Positions 40,247 to 48,673 of a DNA stretch of 64,000 bases are shown piece by piece. How positions within the stretch are numbered: the stretch's first letter is position 1; each line of letters opens with the position of its first letter. Below the pieces are notes generated by a model. It was given only the letters and a program-made list of their open reading frames with translations, was not told the DNA's origin and made no database searches. The DNA is taken from positions 186,001 to 250,000 of the forward strand of contig NZ_JACHEQ010000001.1 in NCBI RefSeq assembly GCF_014201515.1, read 5' to 3'. A program made the position numbers and the translations under genes. Source of the stretch: Anoxybacillus mongoliensis. Lineage in GTDB: Bacteria; Bacillota; Bacilli; Bacillales; Anoxybacillaceae.

Positions 40247-41272
40247 TTACGGATACATCGGCATCGACGTTAATCCCGTTTGTTCATCAAATCCGCACAT
40301 CACATTTGCATTTTGAATAGCCTGCCCCGCTGCCCCTTTCATTAAATTGTCGATCACGCTCACAATCGTGATGCGGTTTGTTCGCTCATCGTAAGCAAGC
40401 CCAATATCGCAATAGTTTGAGCCGTACACGTCTTTCGTACACGGGAAAGACCCTGCTTCTCGAACGCGCACGAACGGGCAATGTTTATATGTTTCTTTAT
40501 ATAACTCTATCATTCTATCAAGCGATACGATGCACGCCGCTTCTACATATATCGTCGCCATAATGCCGCGCGTCATCGGAATTAAATGCGTGCTAAATGT
40601 CATCGGTCCGATATGTTCGTTCCAATCACCTAACATTTGTTCAATTTCTGGGATATGCTGATGTGTATTGACTTTGTATATTTTTACGTTTTCATTCGTC
40701 TCTGCAAAATGAACGCCAAGCGATACCCCACGCCCTGCACCGGATACGCCCGATTTCGCATCAACAATGATGGAATGTGGCACAATCCATTTTTCAATGA
40801 CAAGTGGCGCTAATCCGAGCAACGTTGCTGTCGGGTAACAGCCAGGATTGGCGATTAAATTCGCCTTCGCAATGTGCTCACGATTCCATTCCGTTAAACC
40901 GTATACTGCCTGTTTGAGCATTTCTTCGTTCGGTGGCGTTTTTTTATACCACTTCGCATATACGCTTCCATCCCGCAAACGAAAGTCTCCAGATAAATCG
41001 ACGACTTTATATCCTGCCGCAAGCAATTTTGGCGTCCATTCGCTCGATACGCCCGGCGGCGTCGCTAAAAAAACGAGCTCTCCTTCCACTTCGTCGATTC
41101 GGATATCGCGCAATACAAAACGTTCTTTCATATGCGGATATACATCATGTAGCGAAACACCACTTTGTGAAGATGAATGGACAGAAGCGACACGCATATA
41201 CGGATGATGCTGTAATAAGCGAATGAGCTCAATTCCCCCATAGCCTGTCGCCCCAATAATGGAGACTTTCAT
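40247..41272 (-). CDS. argC: N-acetyl-gamma-glutamyl-phosphate reductase
   Basis: NADPH-dependent reduction of acetylglutamyl phosphate to the semialdehyde. The 341 residues start MKVSIIGATGYGG, the dinucleotide-binding loop, and hold the catalytic Cys in ANPGCYPTATLLGL near 148 and SGVSGAGRG near 180. The frame is open to 41287, but GGGGAACGG and the Rossmann start favour the ATG at 41272. It is the first gene of the argCJBD-carAB-argF operon. Confidence 0.95.
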   Translation of the reverse strand: MKVSIIGATGYGGIELIRLLQHHPYMRVASVHSSSQSGVSLHDVYPHMKERFVLRDIRIDEVEGELVFLATPPGVSSEWTPKLLAAGYKVVDLSGDFRLRDGSVYAKWYKKTPPNEEMLKQAVYGLTEWNREHIAKANLIANPGCYPTATLLGLAPLVIEKWIVPHSIIVDAKSGVSGAGRGVSLGVHFAETNENVKIYKVNTHQHIPEIEQMLGDWNEHIGPMTFSTHLIPMTRGIMATIYVEAACIVSLDRMIELYKETYKHCPFVRVREAGSFPCTKDVYGSNYCDIGLAYDERTNRITIVSVIDNLMKGAAGQAIQNANVMCGFDEQTGLTSMPMYP

Positions 41273-41316
41273 CAAACCGTTCCCCACTTTCTGTATATTT
41301 TATAAATTTAGTTATC

Positions 41317-41345
41317 ATTATAATACTGCATAAAAATAAAATCAA
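41317..41345 (-). promoter_or_regulatory. Promoter of the arginine operon
   Basis: On the minus strand: TTGATT (41340-41345), 17-bp spacer, TATAAT (41317-41322). AT-rich ARG-box-like sequence (TATGCAGTATTATAATGA) overlaps the -10 box but the match is weak. Confidence 0.65.
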
Positions 41346-41385
41346 ATGTATATTTAAATATTTTTTTATTTTTTCCCTTCCTTTA

Positions 41386-41414
41386 TTGACGCCATATATA
41401 TTTTTCTTTTTAAT
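41386..41414 (+). promoter_or_regulatory. Candidate promoter of the Fnr gene
   Basis: TTGACG (41386-41391), 17-bp spacer, TTTAAT (41409-41414). No TGTGA-N6-TCACA site is seen before this gene. Confidence 0.5.
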
Positions 41415-41446
41415 GGAATTAGATAACAACAGAAGGTGGTTAGCGT

Positions 41447-42130
41447 ATGACAATTCAACCGATCTCCTTATCCGAGCTTCTTTCCCTTTCTCACCATATG
41501 ATCGACATACAAAAAGGAGAATATATTTTTCGCGAAGGGGAAACGACAAACGAGCTATATATTGTATGCAAAGGAAAGGTACAATTAAGCAAAATGACCG
41601 AGGAAGGGCGCGAACTGTTGCTTCGCATTTGTGAACAAGGCGATGCGTTTGGGGAGATCGTTCCGTTTCAGTTGACGTGCACATGTACCGTCAGCGCAAA
41701 AACGATGGAAACAGGAACGTTAGCTGTCATTCACAAGCAGCAACTCGAAGAAAAACTGTTGACAGACCATGCGTTTGCGTTGCGGTTTATGCAGTGGATC
41801 CATTTACAATTGCAACGCATGCAAACGAAAATACGCGATTTAATTTTGCACGGAAAAAAAGGGGCGCTTTATTCTACACTTATTCGTTTAACAAATAGCT
41901 ATGGGGTCGAAACAGACGACGGCATTTTAATCGACTTCCCAATGACAAATCAGGAACTTGCCAACTTTTGCGGCAGCGCTCGCGAAGTCGTCAGCCGCTT
42001 ATTAAAAGAATTAAAAGAACTCGGCATCATTTCCGTCGAGAAAGGGAAAATCACGATTCACGATGTGCAATTTTTAAAAGATGAAATTCGCTGTGAAGGC
42101 TGCCCCATTGATATATGTAACATGAAATAA
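41447..42130 (+). CDS. fnr: Fnr-type anaerobic regulator (Crp/Fnr family)
   Basis: Transcription activator for low-oxygen metabolism. The 227 residues hold a cyclic-nucleotide-type sensor domain (about 8-120), a dimer helix, and a C-terminal winged helix with MTNQELANFCGSAREVVSRLLKEL near 163-186. The C-terminus has CEGCPIDIC: Cys216, 219 and 224 in C-x2-C-x4-C. That is the spacing described for the B. subtilis Fnr [4Fe-4S] cluster, with Asp131 in the place of the reported Asp ligand. This distinguishes it from E. coli Fnr, whose cysteines are N-terminal. The convergent gene ywiC is its B. subtilis neighbour too; narK is absent. Confidence 0.86.
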   Translation: MTIQPISLSELLSLSHHMIDIQKGEYIFREGETTNELYIVCKGKVQLSKMTEEGRELLLRICEQGDAFGEIVPFQLTCTCTVSAKTMETGTLAVIHKQQLEEKLLTDHAFALRFMQWIHLQLQRMQTKIRDLILHGKKGALYSTLIRLTNSYGVETDDGILIDFPMTNQELANFCGSAREVVSRLLKELKELGIISVEKGKITIHDVQFLKDEIRCEGCPIDICNMK

Positions 42131-42150
42131 GCCGACACATTTGTCGGCTT
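42129..42150. terminator. Shared terminator between fnr and ywiC
   Basis: AAGCCGACA / TGTCGGCTT with a 4-nt loop, overlapping both stop codons. T runs are short on each side. Confidence 0.7.
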
Positions 42151-42856
42151 AATAAATAATCATGATAACAAGCGCAAAATAAACAGCATTTACAATTTCA
42201 TAAATCCCTACTTTTTTAATCGACATCGCTTTTCCATAAAAATAAATGGCACGCACGACGCTTGGTACATACGCGAGAGCAAGCCAACCGTTTCCCGTTG
42301 CCACACATGCGACAATGATGATGATATGGAACAACCATGATGCCCACTTATAGCGTGGGTTATTTTTTTCGCGAATCATCGTTTTGACGTAAAATGTACT
42401 TCCGATGAAAAATAACATCGAGACAACAAACAACAACCATGCTTTTTCATCGATGTTCCCTGTACCGATGTAATAACTTCCAAGCCCGCCAATCGAAAAG
42501 TTGATAATTGCAGCGACATCATTTGTAAACGAACGCTCTTTTTTCTTTTTCGCAAAATACATGTTGACGACAAAAAATGGAATCATAACTAAACCGAAAT
42601 ACAAAAGCGTTGGTTTGTAAGCAAGTGGAATTGCGACAAAGACGAGCGCGATCAACATATATGTGGCAAACCATTGTTTATGACGAGCGTTCGCTTGTTT
42701 TTTCACGATTAACGTCCATGTATACGTCGCTAAATAAAGAAAAAACCATGCTATAAAAAGTGGAAGATGAAGCCACGTCGCCTGACCGATATCGATACCA
42801 AACAAAAACGGAATAAGTAACATCGCCCAAGCGCCGTGTTGTTTTGGAATAACCAT
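42149..42856 (-). CDS. ywiC: YwiC-like integral membrane protein
   Basis: The 235-residue protein is almost wholly membrane-embedded, with about seven or eight helices, and begins MVIPKQHGAWAMLLIPFLFG. The QHGAW start and overall pattern match the YwiC-like family, which has been compared with UbiA-type prenyltransferases but has no assigned reaction. ATG at 42856 is preferred over the GTG just upstream because GGAGGGG is then spaced correctly. An Fnr box and a TACAAT -10 box precede it, which predicts anaerobic induction by the neighbouring regulator. Confidence 0.78.
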   Translation of the reverse strand: MVIPKQHGAWAMLLIPFLFGIDIGQATWLHLPLFIAWFFLYLATYTWTLIVKKQANARHKQWFATYMLIALVFVAIPLAYKPTLLYFGLVMIPFFVVNMYFAKKKKERSFTNDVAAIINFSIGGLGSYYIGTGNIDEKAWLLFVVSMLFFIGSTFYVKTMIREKNNPRYKWASWLFHIIIIVACVATGNGWLALAYVPSVVRAIYFYGKAMSIKKVGIYEIVNAVYFALVIMIIY

Positions 42857-42878
42857 CACATCCCCTCCTTCATCTTCG

Positions 42879-42921
42879 ATTGTATCATCACCTTCCCTCT
42901 TTTTTTGTGACTATCATCACA
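42879..42921 (-). promoter_or_regulatory. Fnr-dependent promoter of ywiC
   Basis: TGTGACTATCATCACA (42906-42921) is an exact TGTGA-N6-TCACA Fnr site. On the minus strand TACAAT lies at 42879-42884, giving a start near 42872. The site centre (42913.5) is then at -41.5, the standard position for a class II activator. No good -35 box is present, as expected. Confidence 0.8.
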
Positions 42922-42941
42922 CATTTTTATAAATGTGTGAC
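42917..42941. repeat. Inverted repeat at the yitV stop codon
   Basis: TCACACATTT / AAATGTGTGA with a 4-nt centre. The yitV stop codon is in the middle. No T run follows on the minus strand, so it is a weak terminator at best. Its left end overlaps the Fnr box. Confidence 0.5.
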
Positions 42942-43682
42942 AAACCATTGAACCGTTTGTAAAAACGCCTCGCGCGTCACCTTATGTCCCGCATGTTCAT
43001 CGATAAGCATCATCAGCGGCTCATGAAACGGCTCAATTTGTTTGTAAAAGGCGTATGTATAGTCAAACGGAACGACGTCATCTTGTTTTCCGTGCCAAAT
43101 GAAAAGCGGGCGACCGTTTAATTTTTCAGGTTGCAACGATAAATCGTATGCCGTTAATGTGTTGCGTAACGCGTCGAGTTGCTGTTTAGAGAGCGGCAAC
43201 GTCATCCCTTTTCGCTCTGCAAATTGCAACTGCAAATCGAAAAACGTTTGATAGCACGGGCTTCCCATGAGCGAACCTGCGACGCGAATCCACTCATATT
43301 GCGTCAACGCACCGAACGTCACAATGCCCCCCATCGATGTCCCGACGACGCCAATGCGCTTTGGATCAACAAGTTCTCGTTCGACTAGTTCATTTTTTAT
43401 CTCTTCTAATTCGCGAATGGTCGTTAACACAATATCCCAAAACGATAAATGTAATTGATCGTCCGAAAGTGGATTTGGACGTTCCCCATGATACAGCGCA
43501 TCCGGCAAAATAACACGATATCCAGCTTCCGCAAGCAAATAGCCAAAATGAAGATTATGTTCTTTCGCGCTCGTAAATCCATGAATAAAAATAACAAGCG
43601 GCCGCATATGATGAATATCATCTTCTTTCACAACGTGCAAGCACGGAATGTTTGCGATGGACTCGCGAATAATTGACACCAT
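42927..43682 (-). CDS. yitV: YitV-type alpha/beta hydrolase (prolyl oligopeptidase-like esterase)
   Basis: The 251-residue protein has the full hydrolase set: oxyanion loop FIHGFTSAKEHN near 31, nucleophile Ser in GVVGTSMGGIVT near 128, an Asp in WHGKQDDVVP near 200, and His in DEHAGHKV near 230. No signal peptide is evident from the ATG at 43682, which has GGGAGATGA; the frame open to 43802 overlaps the divergent yitU gene and is unlikely. The substrate is unknown. The 108-bp gap to yitU must hold both promoters. Confidence 0.82.
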   Translation of the reverse strand: MVSIIRESIANIPCLHVVKEDDIHHMRPLVIFIHGFTSAKEHNLHFGYLLAEAGYRVILPDALYHGERPNPLSDDQLHLSFWDIVLTTIRELEEIKNELVERELVDPKRIGVVGTSMGGIVTFGALTQYEWIRVAGSLMGSPCYQTFFDLQLQFAERKGMTLPLSKQQLDALRNTLTAYDLSLQPEKLNGRPLFIWHGKQDDVVPFDYTYAFYKQIEPFHEPLMMLIDEHAGHKVTREAFLQTVQWFVTHL

Positions 43683-43790
43683 GTTCTCATCTCCCAGTTT
43701 ATGTTTTAACATTATATTACCATATAGACAAATATTTTGGAAAAACGATACACTAATAACGAACGATTTTAACGAAAAGGGGAACAAACG

Positions 43791-44597
43791 ATGAACCAAC
43801 ATTTAATTGCAATTGATTTAGACGGGACGTTATTAAAAGAGAATAAAACGATTTCTGAACGTACATATGACGTCATTCAACAAGCAAAACAAGCGGGACA
43901 TATTGTCGTCATTGCGACGGGACGCCCGTATCGCGCAAGTAAAATGTATTATGAACAACTCGGCTTAACGACGCCGATCGTCAATTTTAACGGCGCATTC
44001 GTCCATCATCCAAAAGACGACAGCTGGGGGATGTACCATACGCCATTGCAGTTAGAAACGGTAAGAGAAATTGTTGAAGTAAGCCGAAAGTACAACGTAC
44101 GCAACATTTTAGCCGAAGTGATGGACGATGTTTATTTTCACGAACATGACGAACAGTTGCTTGATTTATTTAATTTAGGGAACCCAAACGTATATATCGG
44201 AAACTTGCGTGACATTTTACGAAAAGAGCCGACAAGCATTTTAATTTTATCTGACGAACAAAACGTCGATCGTATTCGCACATATTTATCAGAAGTGCAC
44301 GCAAACGTCATTGACCACCGCAGTTGGACAGCCCCGTGGCACGTCATCGAAATCGTCCGTACTGGCATTCATAAAGCGGTCGGGCTTGAAAAAATCGCTT
44401 CTTTTTACGGCATTCCACGTGAGCGCGTCATCGCCTTTGGCGATGAAGATAACGATATCGAGATGTTAAAATGGGCAGGGGTAGGCGTTGCGATGGGCAA
44501 CGCGATTGAACCGCTTAAAGCCGTCGCAGATGATATAACAAAAACAAATGAAGAAGACGGTGTCGCCGTTTATTTGCAATCATTATTAAAGTTATAA
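43791..44597 (+). CDS. yitU: HAD-family phosphatase YitU (Cof type)
   Basis: Cytosolic hydrolase of 268 residues. Motif I DLDGTLL is near residue 9, motif II in IATGRPYRASKMY near 43, a Lys near 195, and motif IV GDEDNDIEMLKWAGVGVAMGNA near 210-231, as in the Cof/class IIB HAD group. Known members act on small sugar phosphates or on the flavin intermediate in riboflavin synthesis; B. subtilis YitU has been linked to the latter. The start has AAAAGGGGAA. Confidence 0.85.
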   Translation: MNQHLIAIDLDGTLLKENKTISERTYDVIQQAKQAGHIVVIATGRPYRASKMYYEQLGLTTPIVNFNGAFVHHPKDDSWGMYHTPLQLETVREIVEVSRKYNVRNILAEVMDDVYFHEHDEQLLDLFNLGNPNVYIGNLRDILRKEPTSILILSDEQNVDRIRTYLSEVHANVIDHRSWTAPWHVIEIVRTGIHKAVGLEKIASFYGIPRERVIAFGDEDNDIEMLKWAGVGVAMGNAIEPLKAVADDITKTNEEDGVAVYLQSLLKL

Positions 44598-44618
44598 AAA
44601 ATTCCCTCACGTATTGTA

Positions 44619-44657
44619 GCGCCATATGCGCAAACTATATGCGACGCCATATGCGTC
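44619..44657 (+). repeat. Two small tandem hairpins with a shared core
   Basis: GCGC-CATAT-GCGC (44619-44631) and GACGC-CATAT-GCGTC (44643-44657) repeat the core CGCCATATGCG at 26-bp spacing. They lie between yitU and the next small gene and could act as a weak terminator or RNA processing signal. No T run follows. Confidence 0.4.
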
Positions 44658-44685
44658 ACAAGCGGCAAACAAGGGGGAATATCGT

Positions 44686-44838
44686 GTGGGTAAACGAAAT
44701 AAATCAAAACGTTTCGTTCAACAAGGTGCCGATGCAGTGTATAAACATGACGAGCGCATTCCGTATCATATGACGTATGAAGAAGCGGAACGACGCAAAG
44801 CAGAAAAAGCGGATCATGCAAATCTTGGGGGATTTTAA
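44686..44838 (+). CDS. Small basic hydrophilic protein, 50 residues
   Basis: GTG start with AAGGGGG at good distance. The product begins MGKRNKSKRFVQQG, is rich in Lys, Arg and Glu, and ends ADHANLGGF. It has no membrane helix or cysteine. Size and composition resemble minor spore or nucleic-acid-associated proteins, but I do not recognise the family. One base separates it from the DUF3813 gene, so the two are cotranslated. Confidence 0.6.
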   Translation: MGKRNKSKRFVQQGADAVYKHDERIPYHMTYEEAERRKAEKADHANLGGF

Positions 44839-44839
44839 T

Positions 44840-45013
44840 ATGGGTAATCCGTTATTTCAACAAGCGAAAAAAGCGGTTGCTAAAGCGAAAGAAGAGCGCA
44901 CTGAACGTGCCATCGCTGTCGCCAAAAATACGCTCTCATCCGCTTTTGCGAACGCCAACGACGCTGAGCGAAGACAACTACACGATTTACAAGATGAACT
45001 CGATACGTTGTAA
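44840..45013 (+). CDS. DUF3813 family small protein
   Basis: The 57-residue product begins MGNPLFQQAKKAVAKAKEE and is a single long amphipathic helix, rich in Ala, Lys and Glu with an acidic end. This fits DUF3813 of the Bacillaceae, which has no known function. The start is the ATG at 44840 with GGGGGA; the frame open to 44777 lies within the previous gene. A strong terminator overlaps its stop. Confidence 0.7.
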   Translation: MGNPLFQQAKKAVAKAKEERTERAIAVAKNTLSSAFANANDAERRQLHDLQDELDTL

Positions 45014-45039
45014 AAAGCTGCGCGATGTGCGCAGCTTTT
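45013..45039. terminator. Shared terminator after the DUF3813 gene and yitT
   Basis: AAAAGCTGCGC / GCGCAGCTTTT with a 5-nt loop. It serves both strands. Confidence 0.85.
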
Positions 45040-45871
45040 ACTCTTTTCGGAAAAACCCGACGACTTCTGTCGTTTGCATGATGTTCGTGAACGCTTTCGG
45101 GTCGACTTCTTTAATAATGCGTTTTAAATCAAACAACTCATAACGTGTAATGACGATCATTAACATATCTTTATCTTCATTTAAAAATGCACCTTTTGCT
45201 GGAATGACAGTAATGCCACGAATCATTTGCGATTTGATCGCTTGTTTCATCTCTTCCCCTTTTGTCGTAATAATAAGCGCGGTTAATTTTTGATGGCGCG
45301 TATGAATCGCATCAATGACGCGCGTTGTCACATATAATGTCACAAGCGTATAGAGCGCCTTTTCCCAACCGTACATATATCCAGCCGTTAAAATAATAAT
45401 CGAGTTAAGCGCAAAAATGTACGTCCCGACAGAGCGATCGTTTACGCGCGACAACACAAGCGCAATAATATCTAAACCGCCGGTTGACGCCCCCCATTTT
45501 AACGTCCAGCCCGTTCCGACAGCCGCAATGACCCCACCGAATACCGCATTTAATAAAATATCTTCAGAAAGCGAACGAACGGGAATAAGTTCGAGAAATA
45601 GCGACATAAATACAACGCTTAAAAAGCTATAAAACGTAAAAGACTTCCCTACTTTTTTCCATCCTAAAATAGCGACAGGAATGTTAAATAAAAAAAGCAA
45701 CAAGCCGGTTGAAATCGCATAAGGTGTGTAGTCGCCAACAACTTTAGAAATAAGCTGGGCAGCTCCAGCAAACCCACTCGTATATACGTTCGCTGGAATT
45801 AAAAATAAATTCATGCCGATGGCGTTCAATAATCCACCGATGATCACGACAAATAGTTTTTTTACGTCCAC
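45038..45871 (-). CDS. yitT: YitT family membrane protein (DUF161/DUF2179)
   Basis: The 277-residue protein has five or six membrane helices in the first 170 residues, including repeated glycine-rich segments ([31 protein letters not shown] and [25 protein letters not shown]). A cytosolic DUF2179 domain follows (about 190-277, ending [19 protein letters not shown]). This is the YitT architecture. Its transport or signalling role is not established. It starts at GTG (MDVKKLFVV) after AGGAGG. Confidence 0.85.
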   Translation of the reverse strand: MDVKKLFVVIIGGLLNAIGMNLFLIPANVYTSGFAGAAQLISKVVGDYTPYAISTGLLLFLFNIPVAILGWKKVGKSFTFYSFLSVVFMSLFLELIPVRSLSEDILLNAVFGGVIAAVGTGWTLKWGASTGGLDIIALVLSRVNDRSVGTYIFALNSIIILTAGYMYGWEKALYTLVTLYVTTRVIDAIHTRHQKLTALIITTKGEEMKQAIKSQMIRGITVIPAKGAFLNEDKDMLMIVITRYELFDLKRIIKEVDPKAFTNIMQTTEVVGFFRKE

Positions 45872-45958
45872 AGAACATCCTCCTACAAAGCACTAAGATT
45901 GTTTTTTTTCATCATAATCGCTACACTTAAAATAAGTACATACATAGGGGTGATGGAA

Positions 45959-46822
45959 ATGAATATTAAAATTATAGCGGATAGCGGGTGCGATTTGCCA
46001 CTTTCTTTTATACAAGAAAAACAAATTGCTTTTTTGCCGTTAGCTGTACATATAAACGACCGCGACTACGACGACCAACTAACCATTCAACCAAAGCAAG
46101 TGTACGATGCGATGCGCAATGGGGACGTGCCGAAAACGTCGCAAGCGAAACCGTCACAAATGGAAGAGCTATTTACGACATTCGCCAAAGAAAACATCCC
46201 TGCTATTTATATTGCCTTTTCCTCTGCTTTATCTGGTACGTATCAAACAGCTGTCATGATAAAAAACGATGTGCTTGAACAATACCCTCACGCAAAATTG
46301 ACCGTCATCGACTCCAAATGTGCATCGCTCGGTCTTGGACTTGTCGTAAAAAAAGCGGTTGAGCTTGCGGAAAGCGGTATGGCGTATGAAGATGTCGTGA
46401 CGACCGTTGAAACGTATTGTCGCCATATGGAACATATTTTTACCGTCGATGATTTGCAATATTTAGCGCGCGGTGGGCGCGTCAGCAAAACGGCGGCGTT
46501 TGTCGGTGGCGTGTTAAACATTAAACCGCTTCTTCACGTCGAGGACGGAAAGTTAATTCCGATTGAAAAAGTGCGCGGACGGAAAAAAGTATTGAAGCGC
46601 ATGGTCGAACTCATGCAAGAGCGCGGAGCAGACGTGCAAAACCAACTCATCGGCATTAGCCATGGCGATGACGAACAAACGGCGCTCGAACTAAAAGCGA
46701 TGATTGAAGAAACGTTCGGTTGTAAACAATTTTTCATTTCCGAAATTGGCGGCGCCATCGGAGCGCATGCTGGTCCAGGCACGATCGCCCTCTTTTTCTT
46801 GAATAAACAACTCGAGCAATGA
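45959..46822 (+). CDS. yitS: DegV family fatty-acid-binding protein (YitS)
   Basis: The 287-residue protein has the DegV fold with bound lipid tail, and belongs with FakB-type proteins that present fatty acids to a FakA kinase. Family blocks are [10 protein letters not shown] near 5, [10 protein letters not shown] near 60, [12 protein letters not shown] near 88, [23 protein letters not shown] near 165-190, and [14 protein letters not shown] near 265. Frames extend to 45899, but AGGGGTG fits the ATG at 45959. The cognate kinase gene is not in this window. Confidence 0.87.
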   Translation: MNIKIIADSGCDLPLSFIQEKQIAFLPLAVHINDRDYDDQLTIQPKQVYDAMRNGDVPKTSQAKPSQMEELFTTFAKENIPAIYIAFSSALSGTYQTAVMIKNDVLEQYPHAKLTVIDSKCASLGLGLVVKKAVELAESGMAYEDVVTTVETYCRHMEHIFTVDDLQYLARGGRVSKTAAFVGGVLNIKPLLHVEDGKLIPIEKVRGRKKVLKRMVELMQERGADVQNQLIGISHGDDEQTALELKAMIEETFGCKQFFISEIGGAIGAHAGPGTIALFFLNKQLEQ

Positions 46823-46851
46823 TTACACTACTTTTCAAAGGGGGCAAAAAT

Positions 46852-46977
46852 ATGACGAGCGATAACGACAAAAAAGCAAAAGACAATAATGCCAAACGAC
46901 ACGAAAAAAATATGGAGCGCGAAAAAAACCGTCAAGCTGGTAAACGTGCCTACTCAAAAGAAACAAATCATCTGTAA
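46852..46977 (+). CDS. DUF3941-like small charged protein, 41 residues
   Basis: ATG with AAAGGGGG upstream opens a 41-codon frame. The product MTSDNDKKAKDNNAKRHEK... is nearly all Lys, Arg, Asn, Asp and Glu, ends SKETNHL, and should be disordered or helical. It resembles DUF3941 of Bacillaceae as I recall it. The function is unknown. It may be cotranscribed with yitS, 29 bp upstream. Confidence 0.65.
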   Translation: MTSDNDKKAKDNNAKRHEKNMEREKNRQAGKRAYSKETNHL

Positions 46978-47010
46978 AGAAAAAGATGCTCGCGCGGAGC
47001 ATCTTTTTCT
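46978..47010. terminator. Shared terminator before the chemoreceptor gene
   Basis: AGAAAAAGATGCTC / GAGCATCTTTTTCT, a 14-bp perfect stem with a 5-nt loop, between convergent genes. Confidence 0.9.
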
Positions 47011-48661
47011 ATTTCATTTGAAACTTTGCCATCGTCTGTTGTAAATCATCTGTAAGTTGACGCAACGTCGTCACTTTTTCGCTCATTTTTTTGAACGCTT
47101 CTAACTGCTCCACCATCGACGCAGCAATTTCTTCGCTACCTGCTGCCGATTGCTCAACGACCGCACTAATGCTTTCAACGTTTTGCAAGACGTTTTTGCC
47201 AAGCTCTTTCGATTCATCCATGCCGATGACAAGCGCCTGAATATCAGTTGTAATATGGTGTACTTTTTTCTCAATGGCACTAAACGCCTCTGTCGTTGTC
47301 TCAATGGCTTTTGTTTGTGCTTCAGCAATATTTACTCCACGGCGAACGGCTTCAGTCACGTTCGTTAACCCCGATTGAATGAGGTGAACCATCTCAAAAA
47401 TTTGACTTGTCGCTTTTGACGATTCTTCCGCAAGCTTGCGTACTTCTTCAGCAACGACGGCAAACCCTTTGCCCGCTTCTCCCGCCCGCGCCGCTTCAAT
47501 TGCTGCATTTAGCGCCAGCAAATTCGTTTGCGTCGCAATGTCAGATACTGCTTTTGCCATATCTTCAATTTTTCTTGCATACGTCGCAAACTGTTCCGTC
47601 GATTGTTCAATGGAGGCAGTCGCTTGTGCATTTTCGTCAATAAACGCTTTTTGTTCCGCTAATGCGGCTTGACCGTGCACAATCGCTGCGACTGCTTCAT
47701 CGCTATAACGAGCTGTTTGTTCGGTGCGCCCAACGTTTTCTTGTACAGTATGTTCCATCCGTTCAATCAGTTGCACCGCATGTTGTAAGTCTTCAGAAAT
47801 GCTTTGCGCTCCAGCGGACAATTCGTTTGTTGATACAGCTACTTGATTATTAATTTCTGTTAACGTTTTTGTTTCCTCATCAATTTCTTTCGCAAACGTC
47901 TCCACTTGCTTGCTTACTGTATCAACCGATTGAAGCAAGCTATTCAGCTGATCAGCCATCGTTGCAAATGCCTCATTTAAATCAGCCAGCTCGTCCCTCC
48001 CGTTATACTTCACAGGCTCAATGCGCAAATTGCCGCTTGCAATTTGTTTCGCATTTTCAGCGATTTTTCTTAGCGGCGCTGTAATTTTTTGTGTTAGTCT
48101 AAATCCGCTAAATCCTGCAAACAATAACACAACCGCAATCGCCACGAGCGAAATGGTAATAACGCTCGAAATTTGTTTTTGTAACGTTTGTTGCATGTAC
48201 GTATAATACTCGCTCACATATGCGTTGACGACATATATGTCGTTCAATACCCCTTCCGCGCGCATCGACTGGCGGCGGATTTCTGCTACATTTCGCGCAT
48301 CAAGTGCCGCTTTCGATTCTTTTGCTAGCACGTCAAATTTTTTATTCGCTTGTTCAAGTGCAGCACGAATATACGATTGGGTCAGTCCTTTATTTAATAC
48401 GCGAAGCAACTTTTCTGATTCTTCAAGATGAATGAATACTTCTTGTTTATTTCCTTCTGTTGGACTATACGCATAGTTGCTTAAACTTTGTTTCGTTGCT
48501 TTCAGCTCTGCTTGCAAATGTTGCGCCTTCATCATAAGCGGGACGAAATCTTGATTGGACGATTGAATCGAAAGCATATTCATAATAATAAAGACAATAA
48601 TAGCACCGGCAATGACTGGCGTTGCTAATGAATGAAATAATAATCGTTGTTTAATCGACAT
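47009..48661 (-). CDS. Methyl-accepting chemotaxis protein
   Basis: Transmembrane chemoreceptor, 550 residues. TM1 about 11-31, an external four-helix-bundle sensor about 32-163, TM2 about 165-187, HAMP about 188-242, then a long cytosolic coiled coil. The conserved hairpin tip is [35 protein letters not shown] near 390-425, which contacts CheA and CheW. The external domain is small and all helical, with no PAS or Cache fold. The gene follows a BMP-type binding lipoprotein by 12 bp in one operon, so that protein may deliver the signal. AAAGGAGGGA precedes the ATG. Confidence 0.92.
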   Translation of the reverse strand: MSIKQRLLFHSLATPVIAGAIIVFIIMNMLSIQSSNQDFVPLMMKAQHLQAELKATKQSLSNYAYSPTEGNKQEVFIHLEESEKLLRVLNKGLTQSYIRAALEQANKKFDVLAKESKAALDARNVAEIRRQSMRAEGVLNDIYVVNAYVSEYYTYMQQTLQKQISSVITISLVAIAVVLLFAGFSGFRLTQKITAPLRKIAENAKQIASGNLRIEPVKYNGRDELADLNEAFATMADQLNSLLQSVDTVSKQVETFAKEIDEETKTLTEINNQVAVSTNELSAGAQSISEDLQHAVQLIERMEHTVQENVGRTEQTARYSDEAVAAIVHGQAALAEQKAFIDENAQATASIEQSTEQFATYARKIEDMAKAVSDIATQTNLLALNAAIEAARAGEAGKGFAVVAEEVRKLAEESSKATSQIFEMVHLIQSGLTNVTEAVRRGVNIAEAQTKAIETTTEAFSAIEKKVHHITTDIQALVIGMDESKELGKNVLQNVESISAVVEQSAAGSEEIAASMVEQLEAFKKMSEKVTTLRQLTDDLQQTMAKFQMK

Positions 48662-48673
48662 CGTATCCCTCCT

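Noticed and set aside
42917-42941. Palindrome near the end of yitV as a second Fnr site
   Set aside because: The arms TCACACATTT / AAATGTGTGA do not have the TGTGA-N6-TCACA geometry. Only the overlapping site at 42906-42921 does.
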